A DNA stretch of 64,000 bases from Chitinophagales bacterium (GTDB lineage Bacteria > Bacteroidota > Bacteroidia > Chitinophagales > JADIYW01). A program made the position numbers and the translations under genes. This document shows positions 34,749 to 44,728 of this stretch, in pieces (the stretch's first letter is position 1; the number at the start of each line of letters is the position of its first letter). The notes under the pieces were generated by a model that saw nothing but the letters and a program-made list of their open reading frames with translations, was not told where the DNA came from and did no database searches. The stretch spans positions 1 through 64,000 of the forward strand of contig JAIBAX010000018.1 of NCBI GenBank assembly GCA_019694955.1, read 5' to 3'.

Positions 34749-36058
34749 TCGTTTAGAGGAATGATGTGTAGGTATTTTTTATTTTTCCTTAAATGATGTA
34801 ATATAACCTTTCTAATATCTGGTGTCTCAGTTTGCTTTTTTACGACGGATTTTAAGACTTCAAGATTGCCACCAATAATCTCCGGAGAAAAATAACCGTA
34901 GCCCTTATACGCTCCATTTGCAAAGAGGATGACACATTTCTCGTGTATTCCTCTTCCTTCCTCTAATAATAAGAAGTCTACATATGGATATGTGTACAAT
35001 TCTACCACCCTATTAACGCGTTGGTTAAAGACTTCTTTTGAAATGATGGTTTTCAAAGAAGGTTGAATATCATATTGCGCTAAAATGTTTTCAAGTATTC
35101 GGGTGGCTCTTTCCTTCGATGGGAATTTTATCAAAGGTTGTTCGACATCATTCAATATTTTTACCTTTAAATCAAGTATGCCATCAGGTTGAGGTGTGAC
35201 GAAAATTCCATACCTAAGTTTTGTCTTCCTTTGTGCGCGATTGTATTTGGGCATCCATCTTTTAATCTCATCGGCTTCCATGAGTAGTGCCACTAATTCA
35301 TTACCAGTAGCTTCCCATTGGATATCGGCAATTTCGGCTTTCATTTCTAAAATTTTCTGATTATTGAGGTCGGCAGAAAAATGAGAAAGCACCCTTTCTT
35401 TGATATTTTTACTTTTACCTACATAAATAACCGTACCTTTTTCATTCACAAAATAATAAACGCCTATTTCTTCCGGTAGCATGTCTACCATTTCTCTGGT
35501 GATGAGAGGAGGCAGGTTCTTTTTGTTGAGTTCGTCTTTTAGTGCTGCTTTTATTAATTCTTTTCTGTCGTTAAACAAGAGCTTTTCCAACAGTAAGGTC
35601 GTTGCCGCCGCATCGCCATAGGCTCTATGCCGAAAGTTGAGTGGAATTGATAAATCGCGGCACAGGTTTCCAAGGCTATAGGAGGGCATATGTGGAAATA
35701 TATGACGGGAAAGACTTACTGTACAAATATGCTTCCTATTAAAGGAATGTCCGATTCGTTTAAATTCTGTTCTTAGAAAGCCGTAGTCAAACCTTGCATT
35801 ATGTGCTACAATGATTCTATTCTCTGTCAGTTCGATAATTTTTTCTGCTACTTCTTCAAACATTGGGGCATCTTCTACCATTTCATCAGAAATTCCGGTT
35901 AATGCTTTCACAAAAGGTTGTATAGGGCGTTTAGGGTTAACCAGTGTAGAATACTCTTCGGTTACCTTTTTTCCGTCATGAATGATAATAGCGATCTCAA
36001 TAATGCTATCCTGCTTATAATTCCCTCCGGAAGATTCTATGTCAATTACTGCAAACAT
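34745..36058 (-). CDS. DnaQ-type 3'-5' exonuclease fused to a UvrC-type GIY-YIG nuclease domain
   Basis: 437 residues. Residues 1 to ~170 are a DEDDh exonuclease: Exo I FAVIDIESSGG, Exo II HNARFDYGFL, Exo III HRAYGDAAATT. Residues ~195-280 are a GIY-YIG domain of the UvrC/Cho kind (GVYYFVNEKGTVIYVGKSKN). A ~150-residue C-terminal part (LLLEEGRGIHEKCVILFANG) resembles the tail of Cho-like proteins. The combination of proofreading exonuclease and excision nuclease suggests DNA repair; similar fusions occur in other bacteria. It converges on the membrane protein gene. Confidence 0.88.
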   Translation of the reverse strand: MFAVIDIESSGGNYKQDSIIEIAIIIHDGKKVTEEYSTLVNPKRPIQPFVKALTGISDEMVEDAPMFEEVAEKIIELTENRIIVAHNARFDYGFLRTEFKRIGHSFNRKHICTVSLSRHIFPHMPSYSLGNLCRDLSIPLNFRHRAYGDAAATTLLLEKLLFNDRKELIKAALKDELNKKNLPPLITREMVDMLPEEIGVYYFVNEKGTVIYVGKSKNIKERVLSHFSADLNNQKILEMKAEIADIQWEATGNELVALLMEADEIKRWMPKYNRAQRKTKLRYGIFVTPQPDGILDLKVKILNDVEQPLIKFPSKERATRILENILAQYDIQPSLKTIISKEVFNQRVNRVVELYTYPYVDFLLLEEGRGIHEKCVILFANGAYKGYGYFSPEIIGGNLEVLKSVVKKQTETPDIRKVILHHLRKNKKYLHIIPLND

Positions 36059-36163
36059 ATCGTGTTAGCAAACTTTCGGATGACTGTATTTATTTGGCAT
36101 ACTTCAACAAAACACACAAAAATACTACTAAAACAAGCAATTTATGTTAAAAAACTTAGCAAA

Positions 36164-37957
36164 CTATTGCTTTTCAAAAGTTTTAACGGCTACTTGTTGA
36201 TCTGCTTCAATGATGAGGAAATAACTACCTTTTGCCAAACCACTGGTTTCAATATTATATGTACCAAAGTCTTTAGAAGAAACCGGAAGGTTGTACCGCT
36301 TCCCATCCACACCAAGAATCACAAAGTTGATTGCTTTTTTTGAAAATGGTGCCGCAATCAAAACATTCAAGGTTTTATCAACAGGATTGGGATATAAATG
36401 CGACCAATCTGCATCGATGGTATTCAAGGAAATACCGGTTGGAATTGATTTTGAAGGAATGGTCATGCAAGAGATAACATTTAGGTATTCGTCAATGACA
36501 CACGCTTTCATGGAATCAGCACCAAAAAATTCTAAAGTCGTATAGGCATCGTTATAGTTATTATTTCCAACGCCATTGCCGCCTTGATTCCAAAGGAAAT
36601 CTTTCACACCGATACCCAACCCTAATGAATTCAATAGAGAATCAATGGTACCATTTAAATATGCTTCATTATTTGCCGACCATCCGCTGGTGCTTATCTC
36701 TGGAAGTCCGGCATTTTTGCCGTCATCCATCATACAACTATGGGTATCTCCGCTCACTACTATAACATTTTTCACATCCTGATCTTTGATAAAGCTCAAT
36801 AGTTCATTTAAATCCTTTGGATAACCACCCCACATATAGGCAATGGTAGCAGCATATTCTATCAAACTTCTATCTATCAATTGTCCGGCGAGTACAAGGG
36901 GCAACAGTTCATTCATTTTTTTATTAAAAACAACCCCGGAAACAATAAGTTTCCAATCGGCAGTAGAATTTTTAAGTCCCTCCTTTAGCCAATCCATCTG
37001 AGGTCTTCCAAGTGTCGAATGCAATTGGTTGGGTACAAAAGAGTATGTATTTAAAAATGAATTGTACTTAAAAGGTTCATGTACCGGCGACTTAATCCCT
37101 CGGGTGTCTAACATAAATATATCAATATTCCCTAAGGAGAATTTGTGGTAAATTCCGCCGGTATCTTGCTGTGGGTAGCCCGGAAAATTATCGAAATAGC
37201 CTTTGACCGCACCTTCTCTCACACCATCTGGCAGTGGCAAGTCTTTTAATTCATATTTTATTTGACCACCACCAATAGGCACCTCATTAATTATAGGATA
37301 TGTCCAACCTGCATTGCCGTTTTGTGTATAATCATCATCATAAATATAATCGATGGGTATATTTGGCATAACATAGGTTAACATGTTATAATCTTTATAG
37401 CGCAATTTAAAAGACGTCGCTCTTTTTTCTGGATCTGTATTATAATATGCGCCCAATTCGGAAGGAGGATAGCCCCAATCTCCTAAATGCAAAACAATAT
37501 TGGGATCAAAATCAACCATACTCTGAAACATGAGGTCGTTTTTATAATTGGGGTTATTCTGTCCACCCCCTGGCCCGGGATTATAATTACATGACCCGGC
37601 AACAATTCTATAAATTCCTTTCTCTCCTTTTACTGGGAAAGTTTTAAAGGTAAAAATACTTGAATAGACACTACCGATTTTAATTCTGTAATAATACCTT
37701 GTATTTGCTTGCAATCCGGAAATTGGTACAATTGTGCATAAGAATGAGGTATCAAAAGTTTCTCCTTGTGTTTCATCATAACTGATAAAATTGGAGTCCA
37801 AAGCATATTGCAATTCGAACCTAATTGGAACATCCGTGGCAATATATACCCTTGCCGATTGCTCTGTAACGCCACCAACTAATGGCCCGTGCGTAATTTG
37901 CTGACCAAATGCTTGAACTCCGATAAAAGCCATCAGGCTTAAAAGAAAATTTCTCAT
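36164..37957 (-). CDS. PhoD-type alkaline phosphatase with type IX secretion sorting domain
   Basis: 597 residues. A signal peptide (SLMAFIGVQAFGQQ) leads into a PhoD-like N-terminal fibronectin-type domain (ITHGPLVGGVTEQSARVYIA, GLQANTRYYYRIKIG). The metallophosphatase core has VAGSCNYNPGP, IVLHLGDWGYP, YIYDDDYTQNG and VVSGDTHSC, which supply metal ligands. The last ~80 residues (LYPNPVDKTLNVLI to KGSYFLIIEAD) are a type A T9SS sorting domain, so the protein should cross the outer membrane by type IX secretion. This ties it to the gld genes in the window. Confidence 0.9.
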   Translation of the reverse strand: MRNFLLSLMAFIGVQAFGQQITHGPLVGGVTEQSARVYIATDVPIRFELQYALDSNFISYDETQGETFDTSFLCTIVPISGLQANTRYYYRIKIGSVYSSIFTFKTFPVKGEKGIYRIVAGSCNYNPGPGGGQNNPNYKNDLMFQSMVDFDPNIVLHLGDWGYPPSELGAYYNTDPEKRATSFKLRYKDYNMLTYVMPNIPIDYIYDDDYTQNGNAGWTYPIINEVPIGGGQIKYELKDLPLPDGVREGAVKGYFDNFPGYPQQDTGGIYHKFSLGNIDIFMLDTRGIKSPVHEPFKYNSFLNTYSFVPNQLHSTLGRPQMDWLKEGLKNSTADWKLIVSGVVFNKKMNELLPLVLAGQLIDRSLIEYAATIAYMWGGYPKDLNELLSFIKDQDVKNVIVVSGDTHSCMMDDGKNAGLPEISTSGWSANNEAYLNGTIDSLLNSLGLGIGVKDFLWNQGGNGVGNNNYNDAYTTLEFFGADSMKACVIDEYLNVISCMTIPSKSIPTGISLNTIDADWSHLYPNPVDKTLNVLIAAPFSKKAINFVILGVDGKRYNLPVSSKDFGTYNIETSGLAKGSYFLIIEADQQVAVKTFEKQ

Positions 37958-38086
37958 TGCTAAAAATTAATGATTCGAAAATATCTAATTAAAACAAAAT
38001 CATCCTATAAAATTACTAACAATAAATGGTTAGAATCTCCGTTATAGGGATGAAGGGGAGATTTTTCACAAAAAAATAGAAAAAAA

Positions 38087-38956
38087 ATGAAAAAATTTGT
38101 TGCAAAACTCAAAGCCGGATTCTGGTTCGATGAACTGGACGCAGAAAGAAATGAAATTGTGTTTTCGGAAAGGAACAAGGCATATGGTGCTTTTGTACTG
38201 AGGAAATCTTATGATGAAAGCATGTTGAAAGCCCTAGGTGTCACCGCCCTTTTTGTTCTATCGTTGGTGTTATTGCCGTTTATCTTACAAGGTAAAGAAG
38301 TGGCGAAGACGAGCCCGCCCAATGATGCTCCGCCTACAATTATTGAGCGACACATACCACCAGTTATTCCAAAAATAGAGCAAAAGGAAGTAAAGCTGCT
38401 TACGTCGAAAGGAAATACTTTTATTGCGCCAAAAATTACTACAAACCCTGAACAGCAAGATGATTTTGAAGAAGTAAGTGACGATCTTTCACAACCATTT
38501 ATTCCCGGAAATGAAGAAGGCGAAGAAGGTCAGCAACCGGCCGCCTATGAGACAACTGAGACAACGGGTCAAGAAACGGTCTCCAATTCTGAACAACAGG
38601 ATGAGGAGGAGAGAAAGGAGGTGGTCAAAGATATCCAACCATTAACTTTCGCACAAGTGATGCCGCAATTTAAAGGAGGCGAAACGGCCATGAAAGCATT
38701 TTTAGCAGAAAACCTCAAATACCCTAGAAGAGCGCTGGAAACAGGTACTCAAGGAAAAATTTATATTTCTTTTGTGGTCAATACTGATGGCAGCATCACT
38801 AAAGTAAAAGTAGTGAAAGGAGCCTTAGGTTTTGGATGCGAAGAAGCAGCATTAAAAGTCATAGAAAAAATGCCCAATTGGAATCCCGGACAACAAAACG
38901 GCATTAGTGTTCCGGTACAAATTACCCTTCCTGTAAGCTTTGCGATCCAGCCCTGA
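38087..38956 (+). CDS. TonB-family energy transducer
   Basis: 289 residues. The N-terminal segment FDELDAERNEIVFSERNKAYGAFVLRK is characteristic of Bacteroidota TonB proteins. One transmembrane helix (ALGVTALFVLSLVLLPFIL) is followed by a Pro/Glu-rich periplasmic spacer (~85-190) and the TonB C-terminal domain (FKGGETAMKAFLAENLKYPR to PVQITLPVSF). It couples proton motive force to outer-membrane receptors. No exbB/exbD is nearby. A strong terminator follows, so it is a single-gene unit. Confidence 0.92.
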   Translation: MKKFVAKLKAGFWFDELDAERNEIVFSERNKAYGAFVLRKSYDESMLKALGVTALFVLSLVLLPFILQGKEVAKTSPPNDAPPTIIERHIPPVIPKIEQKEVKLLTSKGNTFIAPKITTNPEQQDDFEEVSDDLSQPFIPGNEEGEEGQQPAAYETTETTGQETVSNSEQQDEEERKEVVKDIQPLTFAQVMPQFKGGETAMKAFLAENLKYPRRALETGTQGKIYISFVVNTDGSITKVKVVKGALGFGCEEAALKVIEKMPNWNPGQQNGISVPVQITLPVSFAIQP

Positions 38957-38996
38957 AATAAACAACCACTTAACCAAATTAATCCAGTCTCTTTCT

Positions 38997-39029
38997 GTGC
39001 CAATAGCGAAAGCTGTTGGCACTTTTTTT
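38997..39029 (+). terminator. Rho-independent terminator after tonB
   Basis: An 11-bp stem (38997-39007 with 39012-39022, one G-U pair) capped by a GAAA tetraloop and followed by seven T. It is the clearest terminator in the window. Confidence 0.93.
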
Positions 39030-39103
39030 CAACGTAGGTTGAAGGCATTTTTGATGAATACTTCTGCTCCTCATGTTGAAAATCAATTTCTTATATGATT
39101 TAG

Positions 39104-40636
39104 GTGAAAAAATCAACCTCGGAGGTTATATTTGCCAAAAAAAAGTTGAGTCTTCTTAAAAAATTAGCTTCAGACACAGCCGCATATGGATTAAGCAGTA
39201 TTCTCGCCAGATTGATTAATTTCCTGTTCGGGTTTCTCATCATCAACTATATATCTACCGCAGAATATGGCATATACGGTCAGTTTTATGCATATGCCGG
39301 ATTCATCCTAATTCTCCTCACCCATGGCATGGAAACTACCTATTTTAGGTTCTTCAATAAATATGAAGACAATAAAAAAGTTTTCGCCACAACTTTCTTT
39401 TCCATTTTTTTTGTCAGTGTATTATATGTATTGATATCCATAGTATTTGCTCCAAAAATCGCATCTATTGCGGAACAACCGGAGCATAAAGAATTTGTTT
39501 ACTATTTTACCTGTATGATGTTTTTTGATGTTATGACGGCACTTCCTTTTGCATCGCTAAGAGCCAAAGGAAAATCTGCACAATTTGCGCTGTTTAAAAT
39601 CATCAATATACTCATTTACATTGCTTTAAATATTCTTTTCTTCATCATACTGCCAAAGACAACTATTGGAAAATCGCTCAATGATATGTTCTTTGACAAT
39701 AAAGTTGCGTATATCTTTCTTGCCAATGTTTTCGCCAGCTTTCTCACCTTTGTTTTGTTGATAAAAGAGTTAAAGCAGTTAAAATATGGGATTGATTTCA
39801 ACATGTACAAAAAGATGCTCCCTTATGCATTGCCGATTATGTTAGTGGGATTTGCCGGGATGATCAATGAAATGTTGGATCGTGCACTCATGATTAAGTT
39901 GTTGCCCTTCGACCATCAAACAAACAATGAACAATTGGGCATATATACGTTCAATTATAAATTTGCCATGCTCATGACATTGTTCTTGCAGGCGTATCGT
40001 TATGCTGCCGAACCTTTCTTCTTTGCGCAGGCTAAAAATAAAGACAGCAAGCGTATATATGCTGAAACGATGAGAATTTTCGTAATTGGAGGATGCTTTA
40101 TTTTTCTGGCAATTACCCTGAATATTCCCATCATTCAAACGATATTCGTTGCATATTCTGCCAATGCAAAGGTACTTTTTCAAGGAGTACATATTATTCC
40201 GATATTATTATTGGCCAATTTATTTTTGGGAATTTATTTTAATGTCTCTACATGGTATAAAGTTACCGACAAAACCTATTTCGGTGCCATCATCTCAGTA
40301 ATTGGGGCATTGGTTACCATTGTTCTGAATGTAATCTGGGTGCCTACTTATGGCTATACCGGTGCTGCATGGGCAACACTCATCTGCTATATGGTAATGG
40401 TGATCATTGGATATCTCTTAGAACTTAAATACTATCCCATTTCATATGACTTGGGAAGAATCTCTTTTTACATCCTGATAAGTGGTGTCATTTATGGACT
40501 GATTTGGTATGCAGATAAACATTTTGCCCCTGATTTGGTACTTCATACTACGTTTGCACTGATGGGAATGGCATCATTTCTGCTATGTGTTTTCTTGAGT
40601 GAAAAAAAGTTAAGGAAAACCGTAGATAAGGCATAA
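39104..40636 (+). CDS. Polysaccharide/lipid-linked oligosaccharide flippase (MOP superfamily)
   Basis: 510 residues with about 14 hydrophobic helices. The start region LASDTAAYGLSSILARLINFLFGFL and the interior YALPIMLVGFAGMINEMLDRAL are typical of Wzx/MurJ-like polysaccharide biosynthesis proteins in Bacteroidota. It should flip lipid-linked sugars across the inner membrane. The start codon is probably GTG at 39104; a TTG at about codon 15 is an alternative. It precedes dut and a sugar nucleotidyltransferase in the same direction. Confidence 0.86.
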   Translation: MKKSTSEVIFAKKKLSLLKKLASDTAAYGLSSILARLINFLFGFLIINYISTAEYGIYGQFYAYAGFILILLTHGMETTYFRFFNKYEDNKKVFATTFFSIFFVSVLYVLISIVFAPKIASIAEQPEHKEFVYYFTCMMFFDVMTALPFASLRAKGKSAQFALFKIINILIYIALNILFFIILPKTTIGKSLNDMFFDNKVAYIFLANVFASFLTFVLLIKELKQLKYGIDFNMYKKMLPYALPIMLVGFAGMINEMLDRALMIKLLPFDHQTNNEQLGIYTFNYKFAMLMTLFLQAYRYAAEPFFFAQAKNKDSKRIYAETMRIFVIGGCFIFLAITLNIPIIQTIFVAYSANAKVLFQGVHIIPILLLANLFLGIYFNVSTWYKVTDKTYFGAIISVIGALVTIVLNVIWVPTYGYTGAAWATLICYMVMVIIGYLLELKYYPISYDLGRISFYILISGVIYGLIWYADKHFAPDLVLHTTFALMGMASFLLCVFLSEKKLRKTVDKA

Positions 40637-40681
40637 TATGTGATTATTTAGCTTTTTTCTTAATTTTGTCATCCAAATTTG

Positions 40682-40689
40682 TATATTTG
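40682..40689 (+). promoter_or_regulatory. -7 element upstream of dut
   Basis: TATATTTG, a full match, ends 27 bases before the dut ATG. The nearest TTG (40666-40668) is only 13 bases upstream, shorter than usual. Confidence 0.45.
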
Positions 40690-40716
40690 AAACAAGCTTG
40701 AAAAACAAGGTACTCT

Positions 40717-41151
40717 ATGAAAATGCGCATTATAAATAAATCTGACAATCCTTTGCCGGAGTATGAAACAGAAGGTTCAGCAGGGCTCGATTTAAGGGCT
40801 TTTCTAAAAGAACCCATCATGCTAAAGCCATTACAACGTGCTTTGATACCAACGGGATTGTTTATTGAACTTCCGGAAGGCTTTGAAGCACAAGTTCGCC
40901 CAAGAAGTGGTCTTGCGCTAAAGAAAGGACTGAGCATCCTTAATTCTCCCGGCACCATTGATTCTGATTACAGGGGCGAAATAAAAATTATTGTCATCAA
41001 TCTATCCAACGAAACGGCGATTTTAAATACAGGTGAAAGAATTGCACAAATGGTCATCTCCGAAGTAGAACGCGTCGTGTTGATAGAAGTAGAAGAACTT
41101 TCTGAAACACAAAGAGGTGAGGGCGGATTTGGTCACACCGGTATAATTTAA
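40717..41151 (+). CDS. dut: dUTP diphosphatase
   Basis: 144 residues with all five trimeric dUTPase motifs: [36 protein letters not shown] and the C-terminal [10 protein letters not shown]. It hydrolyses dUTP to dUMP, keeping uracil out of DNA. The sugar nucleotidyltransferase gene starts five bases after its stop, so they are cotranscribed. Confidence 0.97.
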   Translation: MKMRIINKSDNPLPEYETEGSAGLDLRAFLKEPIMLKPLQRALIPTGLFIELPEGFEAQVRPRSGLALKKGLSILNSPGTIDSDYRGEIKIIVINLSNETAILNTGERIAQMVISEVERVVLIEVEELSETQRGEGGFGHTGII

Positions 41152-41156
41152 TTTAA

Positions 41157-42161
41157 ATGAAGATTATTATTCCAATGGCCGGAAGGGGTACAAGACTCCG
41201 ACCACATACACTTACAACACCAAAACCTTTAGTTCCTGTTGCAGGAAAACCTATCATCGACTGGCTGGTGACAGACATCATTAACATGTGTCCTGAACCA
41301 GTTGAAGAAATAGGCTTTATTATTGGTGATTTTGGCAAAGAAGTTGAAGACAACCTAATTCAAATTGCACAGGCACATGGTGCTAAAGGCAGCATACACT
41401 ATCAGAAGCAAGCGTTGGGAACGGCTCATGCCATCCTTTGTGCGAAAGAATTGATGGACGGAAAAGTTATCGTTGCCTTTGCGGATACGCTTTTTAGAGC
41501 AGAACAGAAAATTGACACAGAAAAAGATGGGGTAATCTTCGTACAAAAAGTTGAAGACCCTTCTGCATTTGGCGTGATAAAAATGGATGAACAAGGAAAA
41601 ATAACAGCATTCGTCGAAAAACCGCAAACCTTTGTTTCCGATTTAGCTATCATTGGTATCTATTATTTTAAAGATGGTCCGTATCTACGTAATGAACTTC
41701 AATACCTCATTGATAACGACTTAAAAGAGAAAGGAGAGTTTCAACTGACCAATGCGATGGAGACGATGAAACAAAAGGGGTATAATTTCTTCCCGGGTGA
41801 GGTGGCGGAGTGGTTGGACTGTGGCAATAAAGAAGCTACTGTTTATACCAATCAGCGTGTTTTAGAATTCAATCAGCATAAAAACTTAATCAGCCCTAAT
41901 GCGCGAATTAATCAATGTGTGATTATCCCTCCATGCTATATTGGACATGGTGCTGATATTTCTTTTAGTGTAATCGGACCACATGTTTCCATTGGAGAAA
42001 AGTCAAAAATTAGGGGTTCAGTAATACAAAACTCCATTGTTTTAAACAATACAACAATAATTAACTATAATTTGCGTAACTCGATGATAGGAAATCACGT
42101 TAAAATGAATGATACTTCCAGAAGTGTGAGTATCGGTGATTACACAAATCAATCGCATTAA
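41157..42161 (+). CDS. Sugar-1-phosphate nucleotidyltransferase
   Basis: 334 residues. The N-terminal nucleotidyltransferase signature PMAGRGTRLRPHTLTTPKPL and the VAGKPIIDWLV region are followed by an FVEKPQ segment and, from about residue 245, left-handed beta-helix hexapeptides (ISPNARINQCVIIPPCYIG, ISFSVIGPHVSIG). Members make NDP-glucose, NDP-mannose or UDP-amino sugars; the exact substrate is not determined. The kinase-RapZ fusion at 58617-60056 could supply its sugar-1-phosphate, but they are not adjacent. Confidence 0.88.
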   Translation: MKIIIPMAGRGTRLRPHTLTTPKPLVPVAGKPIIDWLVTDIINMCPEPVEEIGFIIGDFGKEVEDNLIQIAQAHGAKGSIHYQKQALGTAHAILCAKELMDGKVIVAFADTLFRAEQKIDTEKDGVIFVQKVEDPSAFGVIKMDEQGKITAFVEKPQTFVSDLAIIGIYYFKDGPYLRNELQYLIDNDLKEKGEFQLTNAMETMKQKGYNFFPGEVAEWLDCGNKEATVYTNQRVLEFNQHKNLISPNARINQCVIIPPCYIGHGADISFSVIGPHVSIGEKSKIRGSVIQNSIVLNNTTIINYNLRNSMIGNHVKMNDTSRSVSIGDYTNQSH

Positions 42162-42162
42162 C

Positions 42163-43929
42163 ATGAATAAAAAAATACATATCATCACTTTTCTGACAGC
42201 GTTATTAATACTATCAGTTAATCCTGTATTTAGCCAGAAGAAAAGCAAAAAAGATAAAGGTGCTACCACCTCTCCAAGCACCTCCACCGCTTCTGTTTCA
42301 ACAGATAAAAGAATATATCTGGAGGGCATATTCATGGAAGGTGTGCAGGCGAGGATATTAGGCAATGATGAAGATGCCATCCTCAAATTCAAAGAAGTGC
42401 TAAAAGCAGACCCCAAGAACGCGGCAGCATGTTATGAGTTGACACGCGTCTATTTTGAAAGCCAAAATTTCGACGAGGCCGAAAAGTACGCTACACTTGC
42501 CCTTAAACAAGACCCTACAAATGAATGGTATTATATCTATCTTGCCGAAACAAAAGCAAAGATGGGTGACTTTGAGGGAGCCTCAAAAGTATATGAAAAC
42601 CTAACGAAAGCAAAACCCAACGATTTTGAATATTATTACGATTGGGCGTATATGCTGGCACAGCAAAACCAACTCGCCAAAGCACTGGAAGTTTATTCAA
42701 CCCTAGAAAAGAAACTTGGGAAAGTTGACCCTGATTTGGTTTTTCAAAAAGTGACCATGTTGCTTTCCATGAATAAGCTGGACGAAGCGACTATTGAAAT
42801 CAGAAAACTCATTAAAGATGACCCCAAAGAATTCAACTACTATGGAATGTTGGCAGAGATCTATACCGAGAAACAAGATTATGATGATGCCCTGCAAGCA
42901 TATGAGGATTTATTAAAACTTGATCCAGAAAACACAGAAGCTATTATTGCATCAGCTAAACTGTACAAAATCAAAGGAGACAAGACGCGATATAACGAAA
43001 TTGTAAAACAACTATTTGGCAACAAATCATTAGATATTGACACAAAAATTTTGGCATTCATCCCTTTTATTGAAGATTTGGCCGGTGATTCTACATTGGG
43101 TGCTGAAACTTTGGAAATGGCCGATTTAATTATCGCCAATCATCCGAATGATGCCAAGGCGCTTACCGCTAGAGCAGATGTCCTTTTTAATATGAATAAA
43201 AAGGAAGATGCTAAAGCGGCATACATCCAAGCAACAGAAACCGGAGATTGTCCTGCGAACGTATATTACCAACTCATGATTTTATTGTCACAGATGAACG
43301 ACAATAAAATGTTGATGGAGCAAGGAAAAAAGGGTATGGAGAAGTTTCCGGAAGATGCGCTGATTAAGTTTTATTTTTCTTTGGGTGCTGTCCAGGAGAA
43401 AGATTACAATGCCGCCGTTGAAGCCTTGGAAGCTGCTGTTAAACTAAAAATTCGCAATCCTGAGTTGTTAACGCAAATGCTCACCAGTTTAGGAGATGCT
43501 TACAGCGAATTAAAACAATACGATAAGTCTGATGATGCCTATGAGCGCGCATTGGAAATAGATCCGAACAATCCTACAGTACTAAACAATTATGCCTATT
43601 TCTTATCTGTGAGAGGAGAAAAATTAGACAGAGCCGAAAAGATGAGCGCCCGTTCCAATATCCTTGAACCCAATAATGCTGCCTTTCAGGACACATATGC
43701 TTGGATTATGTTCCAGCAAGGGAAATATAAAGATGCAAAGCTATGGATGGAAAAAGCATTGGCTCAAGGCAATAACAGCGACAGACCAGTATTATTGGAA
43801 CACTACGGTGATATCCTATATAAATTGAATGATATCGAAAAAGCAGTAGAGTATTGGAAGAAAGCCTTAGATGCAGGAGGAGAAAAAGATTTGCTCCAAC
43901 AAAAAATCGAAAAAAAGCAAATTCCTTAA
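42163..43929 (+). CDS. Large periplasmic TPR-repeat protein
   Basis: 588 residues from ATG 42163, with signal peptide MNKKIHIITFLTALLILSVN and cleavage near FSQ. A Ser/Thr-rich linker precedes roughly a dozen TPR units, for example AAACYELTRVYFESQNFDEA, NEWYYIYLAETKAKMGDFEG and PTVLNNYAYFLSVRGEKLDRA. It is probably an envelope scaffold. It is followed by a DUF4292 lipoprotein and an EnvC-like protein in one unit, an arrangement suggesting a shared cell-envelope task; the start overlaps the end of the upstream frame closely (one base apart). Confidence 0.87.
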   Translation: MNKKIHIITFLTALLILSVNPVFSQKKSKKDKGATTSPSTSTASVSTDKRIYLEGIFMEGVQARILGNDEDAILKFKEVLKADPKNAAACYELTRVYFESQNFDEAEKYATLALKQDPTNEWYYIYLAETKAKMGDFEGASKVYENLTKAKPNDFEYYYDWAYMLAQQNQLAKALEVYSTLEKKLGKVDPDLVFQKVTMLLSMNKLDEATIEIRKLIKDDPKEFNYYGMLAEIYTEKQDYDDALQAYEDLLKLDPENTEAIIASAKLYKIKGDKTRYNEIVKQLFGNKSLDIDTKILAFIPFIEDLAGDSTLGAETLEMADLIIANHPNDAKALTARADVLFNMNKKEDAKAAYIQATETGDCPANVYYQLMILLSQMNDNKMLMEQGKKGMEKFPEDALIKFYFSLGAVQEKDYNAAVEALEAAVKLKIRNPELLTQMLTSLGDAYSELKQYDKSDDAYERALEIDPNNPTVLNNYAYFLSVRGEKLDRAEKMSARSNILEPNNAAFQDTYAWIMFQQGKYKDAKLWMEKALAQGNNSDRPVLLEHYGDILYKLNDIEKAVEYWKKALDAGGEKDLLQQKIEKKQIP

Positions 43930-43951
43930 TAGGGCTTCAAATCTTATCCAG

Positions 43952-44728
43952 TTGATACAGGCGAAAAAATATATTTATTGGTGGTGCTACATCCTTATCT
44001 TCTTAAGTAATACTGCGTGTAAGCATTCTAGGCAGTTGTCTCAAACAGCTGTAAATATCCCTTCAACTACGGTTTCTACATTTGCGGAAATAGACTCTAA
44101 TTCACTGTTTTTCAGCGAATTGTCTGCAAAAATGAAAATTGATGCGACATTAGATGGTCGCAAGCAATCTTTCAATGCTAACATGCGGTGGAAAAAAAAC
44201 CACCACATCTGGATTTCCTTTAATATCTTGGGCATCGAAGGGATGCGTGTGTGGATAGATAAAGACAGCATTCGCATTATTGACCGATTGAATAAAAGAT
44301 ATATCGCCAAGCCATATACCTATCTTAATGAGGTGGCATCCATAGATATTCCTTTTAATCAGTTGGAAAATTTATTATTAGGCAAATTAATCATGATGGT
44401 TCCGGAAACAACCACTTATTATGTAGAAAATAATCAGATTGTGCTAAAATCTGGTCAAAATAACTATCAATATGAGGCAAAACTGGATAGCTTGCACTAT
44501 CTTCCCAGCCTTATTACTATTTCCAATCCACTTTTTGGTAGGAATTTAAAAGCCACTTTCTCTGACTTTCGATCCATTGGAGATGGTTTTTTTTCATATA
44601 AACGCAGTATTATCGCCAGCGATCCGTTGCATAATATGATACTGGATGCCACCTTTGAACAAGTTGAATTACAAGAAAACCTCAGCTATCCATTTCAGGT
44701 TAATTCAAATTACAGTCGTGAGGAGTAA
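43952..44728 (+). CDS. DUF4292 lipoprotein (LolA-like fold family)
   Basis: About 258 residues. No ATG fits. A TTG at 43952 gives a lipoprotein signal ending at Cys23 (ILIFLSNTAC), 22 bases after the TPR stop. The body has SAKMKIDATLDGRKQSFNAN, MRWKKNHHIWISFNILGIEG and IRIIDRLNKRYI, the DUF4292 signature; this family resembles the LolA/LolB lipoprotein carrier fold. It may handle lipoproteins or lipids in the periplasm, but this is inference. Its stop overlaps the start of the EnvC-like gene. Confidence 0.82.
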   Translation: MIQAKKYIYWWCYILIFLSNTACKHSRQLSQTAVNIPSTTVSTFAEIDSNSLFFSELSAKMKIDATLDGRKQSFNANMRWKKNHHIWISFNILGIEGMRVWIDKDSIRIIDRLNKRYIAKPYTYLNEVASIDIPFNQLENLLLGKLIMMVPETTTYYVENNQIVLKSGQNNYQYEAKLDSLHYLPSLITISNPLFGRNLKATFSDFRSIGDGFFSYKRSIIASDPLHNMILDATFEQVELQENLSYPFQVNSNYSREE

